Of a DNA stretch of 37,877 nucleotides, positions 8,204 through 17,047 are shown piece by piece (within the stretch, counting starts at the first letter, position 1; each line of letters opens with the position of its first letter). The notes under the pieces are model-generated. The model saw only the letters and a list, made by a program, of their open reading frames with translations. It was not told where the DNA came from and did no database searches. Origin of the DNA: Ignisphaera sp. Lineage in GTDB: Archaea > Thermoproteota > Thermoprotei_A > Sulfolobales > Ignisphaeraceae. The stretch lies in the NCBI GenBank assembly GCA_020833345.1, contig JAJHQM010000008.1, positions 1-37,877 of the forward strand, written 5' to 3'. A program made the translations under genes and the position numbers.

Positions 8204-9355
8204 TCACCTCCTTAACACTATAACTGAGGTTAAAGTAACAACACCACCAGTATTCATAGCCACGCCAATTTCAGCCTTACTTACCTTTACACCAGGGAAG
8301 TCTCCTCGCAGTTGCATAGCTACCTCAGCTACCTGATACACTCCCGTGGCACCTACAGGATGTCCTCTGGCTTTTAACCCGCCACTGAGATTTATTGAAG
8401 GTCTATCCCCAGCTGCAAACCTTCCCTCCCTAACCAGCTTCCAAGCCTCACCAAAATTAGCAAAGCCCATGCCCTCAATGGATAGTAGAGCTGTTATTGT
8501 AAATGCATCGTGAATTTCCGCAATATCTATTTGCCTAGGCTCAGCATTAGCCATTTTGTATGCTTTTTCGCTTGCTGTGAGTATACTTGTAGGCTTTAAC
8601 AAATCTTCTCTTGATGATAGATCTAGGCTATCGCCACCCAGGCCAATCCCGGCAACTTGTATTGGTGTATCTGTAATCTTTCTAATAACATCTTCTGAAG
8701 CAAGCAATATTGCTGCAGCACCATCACCTACTGGTGCAGAATCCAAAAGCCTAATGGGATCTGCTACTACGGCTGATCTTAGAACATCCTCAACTGTTAT
8801 CCTATTTCTTAGCTGTGCATATGGATTTTTAGATCCGTATTCATGCATTCTCACAGGCCATAGAGCTAAGTCCTCTCTTTTTGCTTCATACCTATGCATG
8901 TAAAGCCTCATTACAAGGGCATTAAGTGCAACAAAGCTAGCACCATATATTGCCTCATGTTCAAAGTCAGCAGCTTGGGCTAGTGCCAGAGTTACTGAGC
9001 TTGTCGGATAATCAGCCATCTTCTCTAAGCCTACAACCAATATCTGGTCGTAGAGACCAGATGCAACAAGGGCATAGCCTGTTGCTACGGCATATCCTCC
9101 GCTTCCACATGCTGCCTCTACCTTAAATCCTCCTTTACCCCTAAGACCTATTGCATCAGCAACAAGAGCTGCGAGAGAGTCTTGCTGATACAGCGAGCTA
9201 CTTAGCATGTTACCTACAACTATCGCCTTAGGGCTGCATTCCTTAACATCATTTAGCAAGTTCTTAACAGCCATGTGTGCGAGTTCTTGAAACCCTTTAT
9301 CATAATGCCTATCAACCTTAGTCATTCCAACTCCGGCCACATATACCCTTCTCAA
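8204..9355 (-). CDS. Archaeal thiolase (acetyl-CoA C-acetyltransferase-like, SCP2-type)
   Basis: A 383-residue thiolase-fold protein with the nucleophile in EAACGSGGYAVATG, EIHDAFTITAL, and GGLKARGHPVGATG carrying the catalytic His. This is the archaeal SCP2-type branch, which condenses two acetyl-CoA to acetoacetyl-CoA as the first step of the mevalonate pathway. Its stop overlaps the Shine-Dalgarno region of the DUF35 gene, which implies translational coupling and supports the complex role. Degradative acyl-CoA thiolase activity cannot be excluded, but the DUF35 pairing favours the biosynthetic role. Confidence 0.88.
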   Translation of the reverse strand: MRRVYVAGVGMTKVDRHYDKGFQELAHMAVKNLLNDVKECSPKAIVVGNMLSSSLYQQDSLAALVADAIGLRGKGGFKVEAACGSGGYAVATGYALVASGLYDQILVVGLEKMADYPTSSVTLALAQAADFEHEAIYGASFVALNALVMRLYMHRYEAKREDLALWPVRMHEYGSKNPYAQLRNRITVEDVLRSAVVADPIRLLDSAPVGDGAAAILLASEDVIRKITDTPIQVAGIGLGGDSLDLSSREDLLKPTSILTASEKAYKMANAEPRQIDIAEIHDAFTITALLSIEGMGFANFGEAWKLVREGRFAAGDRPSINLSGGLKARGHPVGATGVYQVAEVAMQLRGDFPGVKVSKAEIGVAMNTGGVVTLTSVIVLRR

Positions 9356-9488
9356 TACCTATCGCCAACTAGTGAACAAGTTTTGAAGGGGCTATATAAA
9401 GCATATTTTCCTGTCTAGAAAACTATCCTATTAGATGTCTTTAGTCATGCCCACTGAAAGATGATGAGTATCGGGGTATAGGAATACT

Positions 9489-10634
9489 ATGAATGACTAT
9501 AGAAAGCATTTCTGGAGCCTTCTAAGACCTGATGCCGTCGCAGCTTTACATAATGAAGTATTTAAAAATGCTCTCAGCTGGTATTATGCTGTTTTACTAG
9601 AGGATTACCCCGCAAAGTTCCACATAGCTAAGGCTATTGAAATACCAAAGGACGTAAAGCTTGAAAGTTGCGATATCGAATGCCTATGGGGTGTTCATAA
9701 AGAGCTTGAGAAAGGTTTTGTATCGTTATGGAACGAAATTAAGAAAAATAGGATTCTGTTTAGAGAGTTTAAGAAGGTATATGGAGAGAGTTCAAGAAAT
9801 TTCATAGATGTTAAGGTGGAGATAGCTTATAGGATACTAAAGAGCTGTAGTTTCTGTGAATGGCGTTGTGGTGTTGATAGAGTAAGTGGTAAAACTGGCA
9901 CCTGTAGGCTAAGTACAAAGAGTTATGTTCACAGCTGGTTTCTTCATGTGGGTGAGGAAGCCCCCTTAGTACCAAGTGGTACGATATTTTATGGAAGTTG
10001 TAACTTCAGATGCGTTTTTTGCCAAAACTGGGATATTTCTCAAGAAAACCCATTTGGAGGTGTAGAGGTAGGGCCTCGGCAACTAGCGTTAATACAAAAA
10101 GAGTTGAAGAGTGATGGAGCTAGAAATGTAAACCATGTTGGTGGTGAGCCAACGCCAAATATTCATAACATACTGGAAAGCTTAAAGTACCTAGACATTA
10201 ATGTTGTGCAATTGTGGAATAGCAATTTTTACATGAGCCTAGAAGCTATGGAGCTGCTTAAGCATGTAATAGACATATGGTTGCCTGACTTTAAGTATGG
10301 TAACAATGAGTGTGCTTTAAGGCTTTCGAAAGTGCCTAAATATGTTGATATTGTTGGAAGAAATCATAAGATTGCCATTGAATGGGGGGACATGATAGTA
10401 AGGCACCTTGTTTTGCCAAATCATGTAGAGTGTTGCTCTAAGAAAGTGCTGAAGTGGATTGCTGATAATCTACCGAAAGAGAAGGTCTTGATAAACATCA
10501 TGGATCAGTACCGCCCAGAATATAGAGCCTATGAATACAGAGATATTGCTAGAAGACCCTATAGAGAAGAGTTGGAGGAGGTATACGGTTATGCTGAGAA
10601 GCTAGGCCTGTTGTGGAGGGACATATCACGCTAA
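9489..10634 (+). CDS. Radical SAM protein, PflX-like (COG1313 type)
   Basis: A 381-residue protein with a cysteine-rich lead-in (CSFCEWRCGVDR, then GTCR, residues ~120-139) followed by the radical SAM cluster motif CNFRCVFC (C171, C175, C178) and QNW. HVGGEPTPN supplies the SAM-binding GGE-like element. This is the pattern of PflX-type proteins related to pyruvate-formate-lyase activating enzymes, although no glycyl-radical enzyme is encoded here and the family's substrate is generally unknown. The N-terminal ~110 residues look additional to the minimal family. It is divergent from the thiolase gene across 133 bases, and the primase-like gene follows 90 bases downstream. Confidence 0.82.
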   Translation: MNDYRKHFWSLLRPDAVAALHNEVFKNALSWYYAVLLEDYPAKFHIAKAIEIPKDVKLESCDIECLWGVHKELEKGFVSLWNEIKKNRILFREFKKVYGESSRNFIDVKVEIAYRILKSCSFCEWRCGVDRVSGKTGTCRLSTKSYVHSWFLHVGEEAPLVPSGTIFYGSCNFRCVFCQNWDISQENPFGGVEVGPRQLALIQKELKSDGARNVNHVGGEPTPNIHNILESLKYLDINVVQLWNSNFYMSLEAMELLKHVIDIWLPDFKYGNNECALRLSKVPKYVDIVGRNHKIAIEWGDMIVRHLVLPNHVECCSKKVLKWIADNLPKEKVLINIMDQYRPEYRAYEYRDIARRPYREELEEVYGYAEKLGLLWRDISR

Positions 10635-10678
10635 TCTTAAATTCTTGCTAAGAGTTGAAAATGTGTATGGACTCGCTA

Positions 10679-10688
10679 CTTAAATACT
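10679..10688 (+). promoter_or_regulatory. TATA-like box for the primase-like gene
   Basis: CTTAAATACT lies about 40 bases before the ATG at 10725. Archaeal transcription starts roughly 25-30 bases past the box centre, which predicts a short leader of about 15 bases and transcription independent of the upstream radical SAM gene. Assignment rests on position and composition only. Confidence 0.45.
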
Positions 10689-10724
10689 AATCGATTTACT
10701 ACTAGCTATACATCAGGGCTCTTC

Positions 10725-12215
10725 ATGGAGTTTAACGATATAATGAAGCACTATTCTAATCCTGTAGTGCGAGATACAATATTTGAGTTCTGTAGTAGTA
10801 GATGGGTTTCCCTAGAAGGAAGTGTTGAAAGTGGAAGGGTTTTTGTAAGATATGTTGGAGGCAAGCCCCTTAAACTAGATTCACCAAATGCTTTAGTAAA
10901 CCTTATAGTGAAGTATAGGAACCTAAATGTTAGGACAGTTTACGCCTCTATATCTATCTATGGCAAACTAGGCTCTGCTGAGGATGTCGATAATCCGATG
11001 AATATAGTTGCAGCAACACCGTTTTGGGATATAGATGTAGAGGGTTTAGAGAACTGGAAGTTGGCTGTGGAAATTGCTAGAGCTATTCTCGATTTCTTAG
11101 AGAGGAGTGGAGTTTCAAAATCTGTGTATTTGATATGGAGTGGCGAGGGCATGCATGTAAGACTCCATGAAAGATCTATACCGCCAGAAGCTTATTCAAC
11201 GTACAGCCCTATAGATGTTGCTTATGCTATTGTTGAATATGTCATAGAAGGCACTAGACAGAAGATTGAGGAAGTGGTAAGGAATTCTAGAGGTAAAGCA
11301 AAGGTGGAGAACCTCATTGACGTAAAGAGAGTGTTCACAGCTCCTCTATCGCTTCATAGAAAGCATGATTTAGTAGCAGTGATTGTACGTCCCCAAAATC
11401 TCGATGTGTTTGACTTAAGCTGGGCTAATACAATGAAGTTTAAATCAGATGATGCATGGCGTTACTATAGTCCTGGTGAAGCAGAAAACCTCGTAAGAGA
11501 AGCCTTAAAGGTCTTAAGTAGCAGAAAGTACAGGTTTAAAGTGAGGATAAGCCCCCAAGAGAGGGCTAGAGCAGAGGGGGATATAGACAGGTTTAATGTA
11601 ATGGCATTGCTACAGGCAGCACGTTATTACATTTTAACAGGGGATGTTGAAAAGGCAAAGAGCTTTGGTTTAAATAGGGCAATTTTCTATGCATACCTGA
11701 AGTATTATGGCAGGTTTAAAGCATATCAACAGAAAAACGAAAGGACAGAGTTTATTGGAGGCCATTCAGAGAATCTGCAAGCCAAGCTTAGCGGCACACG
11801 GCTGCCAGTTGAAGATGGTGTAGAAGTTTCTTCGCGAGGCTTTTTCGTAATTGGGGGCAAGGAACAGACACCAGAAGACTTCGAAAGAAACGTTACTAGA
11901 AAAATTGAAAGCTTGTTACCATTTGATATTGTATGGGAAGCGGCATTAAAATATGTTGCTAGGTTTCCTAAGAACGTTCTTGTAGATCCGCAAAAATTCT
12001 ATAAACATGTTTATGAGCCTGTGCGTGATGGCTTTATAAAGAAGGTTGTAGAAGAGCTTATAGAGCCTGCACTGCAAGGGGAGACGGAGAAAGTGAAGAG
12101 AAGGGATATTAATGTAGAGCCCATAATAAAGCACAGCTCTCTCACGAAATGGTTCAAGAAACCTTCAACTCAAGAACATCAACAAAGCCGCCAAGATTCT
12201 GAGTATAAGCAATGA
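10725..12215 (+). CDS. Divergent archaeo-eukaryotic primase (AEP, PriS-like) family protein
   Basis: The 496-residue protein shows the AEP catalytic motifs. Motif I is FWDIDVEG (Asp102, Asp104). Motif II is SGEGMHVRLHE (His144). A motif III-like element FTAPLSLHRKHDL (His211) resembles the SLHxKxGL of PriS. AEP enzymes make RNA or DNA primers or act as primase-polymerases. The protein is longer than typical archaeal PriS (~330-360 residues) and its C-terminal ~250 residues are not recognised; the tail is Gln/Ser-rich. It is probably a PriS paralogue rather than the replicative small subunit, because the spacing and flanks of the motifs differ; the genome's canonical priS should be elsewhere. 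Its last 62 bases overlap the convergent CinA-like gene. Confidence 0.72.
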   Translation: MEFNDIMKHYSNPVVRDTIFEFCSSRWVSLEGSVESGRVFVRYVGGKPLKLDSPNALVNLIVKYRNLNVRTVYASISIYGKLGSAEDVDNPMNIVAATPFWDIDVEGLENWKLAVEIARAILDFLERSGVSKSVYLIWSGEGMHVRLHERSIPPEAYSTYSPIDVAYAIVEYVIEGTRQKIEEVVRNSRGKAKVENLIDVKRVFTAPLSLHRKHDLVAVIVRPQNLDVFDLSWANTMKFKSDDAWRYYSPGEAENLVREALKVLSSRKYRFKVRISPQERARAEGDIDRFNVMALLQAARYYILTGDVEKAKSFGLNRAIFYAYLKYYGRFKAYQQKNERTEFIGGHSENLQAKLSGTRLPVEDGVEVSSRGFFVIGGKEQTPEDFERNVTRKIESLLPFDIVWEAALKYVARFPKNVLVDPQKFYKHVYEPVRDGFIKKVVEELIEPALQGETEKVKRRDINVEPIIKHSSLTKWFKKPSTQEHQQSRQDSEYKQ

Positions 12216-12996
12216 TTTTATTAAGCACTTCTTGAGCAAGCCTTAAACTTGCACTGCTATCTGCTTCAGAGGCCATGATGTAAATGTTAATGATAGGTCT
12301 CCCCAGTTCTTCACCCATGGGATGAGACTTCACGTAGACTTTTTCATACTCTTGAGCAATTTTATTTAAATATGGTGCTAGAGAAGACTCAGGTATGCCA
12401 ACAATTTTTGCAATGGCCTCAGCTATGTAAACGTGTGGAAGTATTTTCCTCAGCCTTGGCTCAACCCACTTCTCCCACATAGCCTCCATTTCTATTGGAA
12501 CCCCTGGAAGCGACACTATTATAACTTCTCCATACTCTATCCAGCACCCCGGCGCTGTGCCTACCGGATTTGGTATGGGCACTCCACCTTCAGGTAAATA
12601 AGCCATCTTTATTCTCTCTGGTGTTAAAGGCATTTTCCTCTCCTCATATTTCCTCTTAACCATTTCAAGCGCCTCGCCATTTAGTACAAGCTTTCTGTTC
12701 AAAGCCTTTGCAACGGCTTCAAGAGTCCTATCATCATATGTGGGCCCTAGGCCTCCTGTTGTAATAATGAACTTGGGGCTCTCACGCAATACCAACATTA
12801 AGTACCTCGAAATGAGTTCAACGTCATCCATTAAAGTTACAATTCCGATAACTTTAACACCAAGTAGTGTTAATCTCCTACTGAGGTAACTGCCATTAGT
12901 GTTTATCACCCTTCCCTGAGTAAGCTCAGTACCTAGTGTGAAGATCCAAGCTGAATACTCAAAATCTGATCTCACAGTCAGTAACACCTCAAACAT
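12154..12996 (-). CDS. CinA-like MoCF-binding domain protein (competence/damage-inducible or NMN deamidase-related)
   Basis: A 280-residue protein with GTELTQGRVINTNG, TTGGLGPTYDDRTLEAVA and SLPGVPIEMEAMWE, the signature set of the CinA N-terminal domain (MoCF-binding fold). Archaeal members lack the deamidase domain, and their role in pyridine nucleotide salvage or related metabolism is unproven. Two starts are plausible. ATG at 12996 has a TATA-like CTTTAAAC about 30 bases upstream and would be leaderless. GTG at 12975 follows GAGGTG. The gene converges on and overlaps the primase-like gene by 62 bases, so both C-termini are coded on opposite strands of the same DNA. Confidence 0.82.
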   Translation of the reverse strand: MFEVLLTVRSDFEYSAWIFTLGTELTQGRVINTNGSYLSRRLTLLGVKVIGIVTLMDDVELISRYLMLVLRESPKFIITTGGLGPTYDDRTLEAVAKALNRKLVLNGEALEMVKRKYEERKMPLTPERIKMAYLPEGGVPIPNPVGTAPGCWIEYGEVIIVSLPGVPIEMEAMWEKWVEPRLRKILPHVYIAEAIAKIVGIPESSLAPYLNKIAQEYEKVYVKSHPMGEELGRPIINIYIMASEADSSASLRLAQEVLNKIIAYTQNLGGFVDVLELKVS

Positions 12997-13266
12997 TACA
13001 TAGTTTTCATCTATTAATACTGTTTAAAGTGTTAATTAACTTAATACATGCCTTGGCCAAAGTGCGAAGAGCTATTGAGTTGAGCAGTGTATTAAGAGAA
13101 TTTATTACTTGATATATGAGTGACATAGGGGGTGTTACTATCAAAAACCAATTACTTTAAAAATAGGGCGCATCTTTAAAAGTTATTAGAATTTTAATGT
13201 AAAGATTAGTTGGGAGTAAAGCTGTATATGAGATTACATGTATAATATATTGGCAGGGGTCTTGTA
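12997..13266. other. AT-rich intergenic region between divergent genes
   Basis: About 270 bases without a convincing open frame. It holds the TATA-like box of the CinA-like gene near 13022-13031 and, at its right end, the leader of the TrkA-like gene, with GGCAGGGG just before the ATG. A partly symmetrical AT-rich stretch (ATTACATGTATAATAT) lies near 13233-13248. No RNA gene or mobile element is visible. Confidence 0.4.
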
Positions 13267-13902
13267 ATGAGATTTTTAATTATTGGAGGTGCAAAAGAAA
13301 TACTTGAATTATTTCACGTATTAAAAAGAAGTTTTCCTAATAAACACGAGTATGTTGTTTTAGTTGATAAACAAAAAGATGTTGAGGCAATAACTAGGGA
13401 AGTTGATATAACGGTATTCTCGGGGGACTTATTCGATGAGGATCTTTACCTCGAGGCTGGGCTGAAAAATGTTGATATTGTTGTGGCCATGCATGAAAAT
13501 GATATGGTAAACGCCTTTGCCTCAATGCTTGCGAGAGAATACAATGTGCCGAAAATCATTGTAGTTGTTAGCAATAAAGCACTTGCAAAAATGCTAAGAA
13601 ATAGAGGTATTACTGAGTGGATCATTGAAAGGTCTGGTGGTATTAGTGAGAAAATTAAAGGCTTTGTACTCGGCTTTGACACAATTGAATTTGGAGACAA
13701 CATCCTAATTATAGGTAAGGCTATGAACATTGCTAAACTGCCTGGAAAGGCCATTAAAGAGCTAGAAGATAAGGGCATTAAGGTTTTAGCCGTAATTAGA
13801 GACAACACTTTGCTAGAGCTACAAGAAAATACCATTATAAATGATGCTGATGTTGTAATGTTATTTGGATCTAAAGAAAACATATTTAAATTTTTACATT
13901 AG
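13267..13902 (+). CDS. TrkA-like regulatory protein (RCK_N plus RCK_C domains) with degenerate nucleotide loop
   Basis: The 211 residues divide into a Rossmann-like RCK N-domain (1-~125) and an RCK_C domain (~130-211, IEFGDNILIIGKAMN to ADVVMLFGSKENI). TrkA/KtrA proteins bind NAD(H) or ATP and gate K+ transporters. The first strand reads FLIIGGAKEI, lacking the usual GxGxxG, although the acidic residue ending strand 2 (VVLVDKQ) is kept; ligand binding may be altered or lost. The MscS channel gene follows 40 bases downstream on the same strand, so the protein could regulate that channel or the TrkH encoded at 6271-7740. Family assignment is firm; the partner is inferred. Confidence 0.82.
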   Translation: MRFLIIGGAKEILELFHVLKRSFPNKHEYVVLVDKQKDVEAITREVDITVFSGDLFDEDLYLEAGLKNVDIVVAMHENDMVNAFASMLAREYNVPKIIVVVSNKALAKMLRNRGITEWIIERSGGISEKIKGFVLGFDTIEFGDNILIIGKAMNIAKLPGKAIKELEDKGIKVLAVIRDNTLLELQENTIINDADVVMLFGSKENIFKFLH

Positions 13903-13942
13903 TATACATGTGTACTTACGCGTAAAACGTTAGGAGCTGAAA

Positions 13943-14743
13943 ATGAGCACCATAAATGTCAGTACCTTTAGTTTTCCAAGTTTACCACCACTGTTTACTG
14001 GTATTGAAAGTCTTTACCCAGTTCTCTACTTAGCTATAACAATAGCTATAATAATTGTTGTATATGGTGTTGTTAAAAAGGTTTTAAAGAGGCTCGAGCA
14101 AAGGAGAGTTATTTCTAAAAGAGTTGAGGGAGTATTAGAGCTTGTAATACTAATTGTAGCAATTGCAATAGCTATACCGCTCGCCGTCTCAAGCTATGCT
14201 CAGTACTCAATACTATTCTCCGTAGTAATTCTTAGTGTTATTTTGCTTGCTTTAGTTATAGCATTTAGAGATTATATAGCGAATGCTGCTAGCTATTTAG
14301 TAATCATATCTTCAGGTGTTGTTAAGGATGGTGAGAGAGTTAGGGTGGTAATTAATGGCGTTAACTATGAAGGTAAAGTCGAGCTTTTGGATAATGGATT
14401 TATTCAGTTAATTAAGGAAGACGGTACTGTTACATATATACCATACAGGCACCTTATTCATGCCACCATTGTGAAGTTTAAACACCCTATTCTGAGGTTG
14501 AGAATGAGGTTTCGCGGACATGGAATTGACGCAGAGAATCTTGTTGAGAGGATTAGGGAGATGTTGGAGAGATTTGAAGGTGTGGCAGAGGTGTATGACA
14601 TTAGACCTCTAGAGTTACGTGAAGAACATATTGTTGTGAGAGCTGAAGTAGGTTTGAAAAAAGAGCCAACAACATTTTTACTAGAGTTATACAGGAGGTT
14701 GCCTTCAGAAATGCAATGCAAATGCGAAGTAGAGGTGCTCTAG
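13943..14743 (+). CDS. mscS: MscS-family mechanosensitive ion channel
   Basis: A 266-residue membrane protein with three hydrophobic segments, the last (SVVILSVILLALVIAF, RDYIANAASYL) being the pore-lining TM3 of MscS. A small beta-domain (GVVKDGERVRVVINGVNYEGKVELL) and the alpha/beta C-terminal domain follow, as in compact MscS proteins. Such channels open under membrane tension to release solutes. It lies 40 bases after the TrkA-like gene and is probably cotranscribed with it. Its last four bases overlap the convergent CBS-domain gene. Confidence 0.88.
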   Translation: MSTINVSTFSFPSLPPLFTGIESLYPVLYLAITIAIIIVVYGVVKKVLKRLEQRRVISKRVEGVLELVILIVAIAIAIPLAVSSYAQYSILFSVVILSVILLALVIAFRDYIANAASYLVIISSGVVKDGERVRVVINGVNYEGKVELLDNGFIQLIKEDGTVTYIPYRHLIHATIVKFKHPILRLRMRFRGHGIDAENLVERIREMLERFEGVAEVYDIRPLELREEHIVVRAEVGLKKEPTTFLLELYRRLPSEMQCKCEVEVL

Positions 14744-15891
14744 CTTTCCTCAATTCTCTTTCCTCTCCTTAAGTAAATACCTTTCTCAATTTCTTTTCTA
14801 AGCCTCTTCTCAATAATTTCTAGTGCCTCTCTAACACATGTCAATAAATCCCAGCATACACTTTGAGAAGTTAAAGAACCTGCATTTGTTACAAGCTTTA
14901 CTAAAACCTCGTACCTCTTTCTACCTTCTTTTTCAATCTTTGACTCCTCCTTTACTGAAATCTTAAAGTCTATTACATCAACATATCTTGAAAATTTTGA
15001 GAGATAGCTGTTGACAAGTCTTTCAACTTGAAGCTTAGAAGCCTCAGCTTTCATAACCTCAGGAATCTTTGCTTGAATGGGTAGTGCAGATTTGAACTGC
15101 TCTGCGTAAGTCCTTAGTACATCAAATCCGCTCAACACGCCTAAGGGTTTTTCATTACTATCTACAATGGGAACGCCAGAAATTCCGTTGTCTAAAAGCA
15201 CCTTTACACATTTCTCAAGAGGAGTTCTTGAAGCTATCACAATGGGAGGGCTAGTCATATACTCTGAAACAGGCGCTGCTAAAAACGATTCTTCACTTTC
15301 AATCCATCTATACCCCTTTCTTCTAGTAAGCCTTATTGTATACAGCCTTTCAATGATGTCACTAAGTGTTATGACTCCCGACACCTTGCCATGCTTATTC
15401 ACTACGATAAGCCTTGTTATACCATTTCTTAGCATAAGCCATCTAGCTCTAGCAATGCTCTCGTTCTCCTCTATAGTTATGGGCGGTTTTGACATAACAT
15501 CATCTACAAGCACCTTAGGTAATAGCCCATTCTCTAACATGTAATTCAAAATTATTGATCGAGAGAGAAGACCTACTACTACATCATTATCATCAGTAAC
15601 AGGTATCTCCCTTAACCTCCAGTTAACAAAAGCAACTACAACATCATTAAAGCCCAAGCTCTTATGTAGAGAATATGGGGGGTCCATGACAGAGCGTACC
15701 TTAGTATCTCTTCCAGCACCCCTTAACAGAACAGTTCTATAGCTTAACACGCCCACTAAAACCTTATTATCATCTACAACAGGAGCATTGATTACCCTAA
15801 GGCTCTTCATTTTCGATAATACCTCTCCTATTCTCATGTCTGGCTTGAGGAGCAGTGGAGGTTCTATAGCAAGGCTTAAAGCTGTTGACAC
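14740..15891 (-). CDS. Four-CBS-domain protein
   Basis: The 383-residue protein contains four CBS repeats (about 12-65, 66-125, 127-195 and 210-272), recognised by recurrent VVDDNKVLVGVLSYRTVLL-type and GVITLSDI-type segments. CBS pairs bind adenine nucleotides such as AMP, ATP or SAM and sense energy or ionic strength. The C-terminal ~100 residues (KISVKEESKIEKEGRKRYEVLVKL) form a separate alpha/beta part of unknown role. The start is GTG preceded by GGGTG. It converges on mscS with a four-base overlap; a functional link with the TrkA-like/MscS pair is possible but unproven. Confidence 0.85.
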   Translation of the reverse strand: MSTALSLAIEPPLLLKPDMRIGEVLSKMKSLRVINAPVVDDNKVLVGVLSYRTVLLRGAGRDTKVRSVMDPPYSLHKSLGFNDVVVAFVNWRLREIPVTDDNDVVVGLLSRSIILNYMLENGLLPKVLVDDVMSKPPITIEENESIARARWLMLRNGITRLIVVNKHGKVSGVITLSDIIERLYTIRLTRRKGYRWIESEESFLAAPVSEYMTSPPIVIASRTPLEKCVKVLLDNGISGVPIVDSNEKPLGVLSGFDVLRTYAEQFKSALPIQAKIPEVMKAEASKLQVERLVNSYLSKFSRYVDVIDFKISVKEESKIEKEGRKRYEVLVKLVTNAGSLTSQSVCWDLLTCVREALEIIEKRLRKEIEKGIYLRRGKRIEES

Positions 15892-16014
15892 TTTTCTACA
15901 CCCTGTATTAATACTGAAGCTATAGCTATATTAACTTGACTCTGCTCAACATTCTCTAGCAAGTATTATGTATGTTTCTTGCTGCGAGTAGTGAACATAT
16001 TAAAGAACTGGGAT

Positions 16015-16245
16015 TCAGTTTTTACAAAGCTTTAACATCATTTTCTTTAAGGTTTCTGAAGGTTCTTTACATATAATCCCTTCAACAATCATACTGGCTA
16101 CAATTCTTCTTAAAAATACTCCGTTAACATAGATGCCTTCCCCTTCCTCCAAAAACTCCCTTAATTTATCGAATACTAGACCTTTAGGATGTGCTTTCAA
16201 GATTTCAGTAATTCTCTTTTTCAGCAACTCTTCGACAGAGCTCAT
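16015..16245 (-). CDS. Small helical protein of unknown function, possibly winged-helix
   Basis: From ATG at 16245 (MSSVEELLKKR) this encodes 76 residues. That start follows GGTGAAG on the minus strand and is preferred over the track start at 16284. The gene overlaps the end of the radical SAM gene by about 40 bases, which suggests coupled translation. The sequence (TEILKAHPKGLVFDKLREFLEE, then VFLRRIVASMIVEGIICKEP) looks like a helix-turn-helix followed by a wing-like segment, but I do not recognise the family. It could be an accessory or regulatory partner of the radical SAM protein. Confidence 0.5.
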   Translation of the reverse strand: MSSVEELLKKRITEILKAHPKGLVFDKLREFLEEGEGIYVNGVFLRRIVASMIVEGIICKEPSETLKKMMLKLCKN

Positions 16246-17041
16246 TGAATTCTTCACCAATTGCAACTCTCTTTTCATTAACAATTACACTTATCCATGG
16301 AGATAGCCCATGACTACAAAGTCTCTTTATTATGCTAGGATACGCCTTGAAATACTCAAATTCGATTCTGCTAATAATATCTTCATCCAGAGTAGCGAGC
16401 TTTTCAAGTAATTTTGTCAAGGTCTCCTTGCTACAAAAACTTATTGTTATAGCAGGCCAAGCCAAGATGCTGTAGTCCAGCAAGTTTCTTAATGCATTTA
16501 ATTGAAGGTTGTAAAATGAAGTTTCAGCACCTGTAATTTTATAGAACTCTTCCTCTGAGCAGCCCTTAATTGAGACTCTAACAGCAATATTTTTAAATTC
16601 GCTTAAAGCTTTCGCAAGGCTTTTGCTGTGCCCTATTAGAATACCATTGGTCTCTAGAACAAATATCGCTTTCCTTTCTACTAAGAATCTGCTTAGCTTT
16701 TCTAAAACTCGTGTAATGTGCCGGAATGCTATTGTAGGTTCTCCACCACTAATCCTAATGACCTTATAGTTATGACTCTTGGCAATTTCTATAAGTCTTT
16801 GAGCTACAGCATCAGCTGTATGAAGTTCTCCTAATAGCTTTATGTTTGCTTTCCAACTCCAGCAGTAAATGCACCTTAAGTTACAGCCTGTAGCATCTGC
16901 TGTTGCAGAGCCTCTGTAGAATCTACTTGGCCTAAATCTAAAATACTTTCTAGCTACATCACCCTCTACAGTAGTTGAAGAAACCTTATGTTCTATAATT
17001 TCTGCAAGCTTTATAGGGTTGAATCCGTATAGCGTGAGACT
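16205..17041 (-). CDS. Radical SAM protein with intact frame but no canonical start codon
   Basis: Reading the minus strand from 17041 gives ~278 continuous codons. They contain GCNLRCIYCWSW (CxxxCxxC, ~52-59), ISGGEPT (SAM-binding GGE) and VLETNGILIG, then RVSIKGCSEEEF and a C-terminal domain. This matches archaeal radical SAM proteins beginning near GFNPIKLAE and RKYFRFRPS. No ATG, GTG or TTG occurs before the cluster. The first listed start, TTG at 16483, would delete the catalytic half, so the track ORF is only the C-terminal third. Just upstream the sequence reads TAG GTG TAG: the hydrolase stop, a GTG, then an in-frame amber codon. AGGTG sits at normal spacing before CTC/ACG. Non-canonical initiation, a recent nonsense mutation or a sequence error are the alternatives. 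Confidence 0.75.
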   Translation of the reverse strand, partial: SLTLYGFNPIKLAEIIEHKVSSTTVEGDVARKYFRFRPSRFYRGSATADATGCNLRCIYCWSWKANIKLLGELHTADAVAQRLIEIAKSHNYKVIRISGGEPTIAFRHITRVLEKLSRFLVERKAIFVLETNGILIGHSKSLAKALSEFKNIAVRVSIKGCSEEEFYKITGAETSFYNLQLNALRNLLDYSILAWPAITISFCSKETLTKLLEKLATLDEDIISRIEFEYFKAYPSIIKRLCSHGLSPWISVIVNEKRVAIGEEFNELCRRVAEKENY

Positions 17042-17047
17042 CTACAC

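Noticed and set aside
9440-9475. CTGA followed by ATGATGA upstream of the PflX-like gene, like an internal D'/C' pair.
   Set aside because: No terminal box C or box D at the right distance.
13446-13883. 145-codon minus-strand frame opposite the TrkA-like gene.
   Set aside because: The plus frame has recognisable RCK domains; the antisense translation is Ser/Leu/Ile-rich filler.
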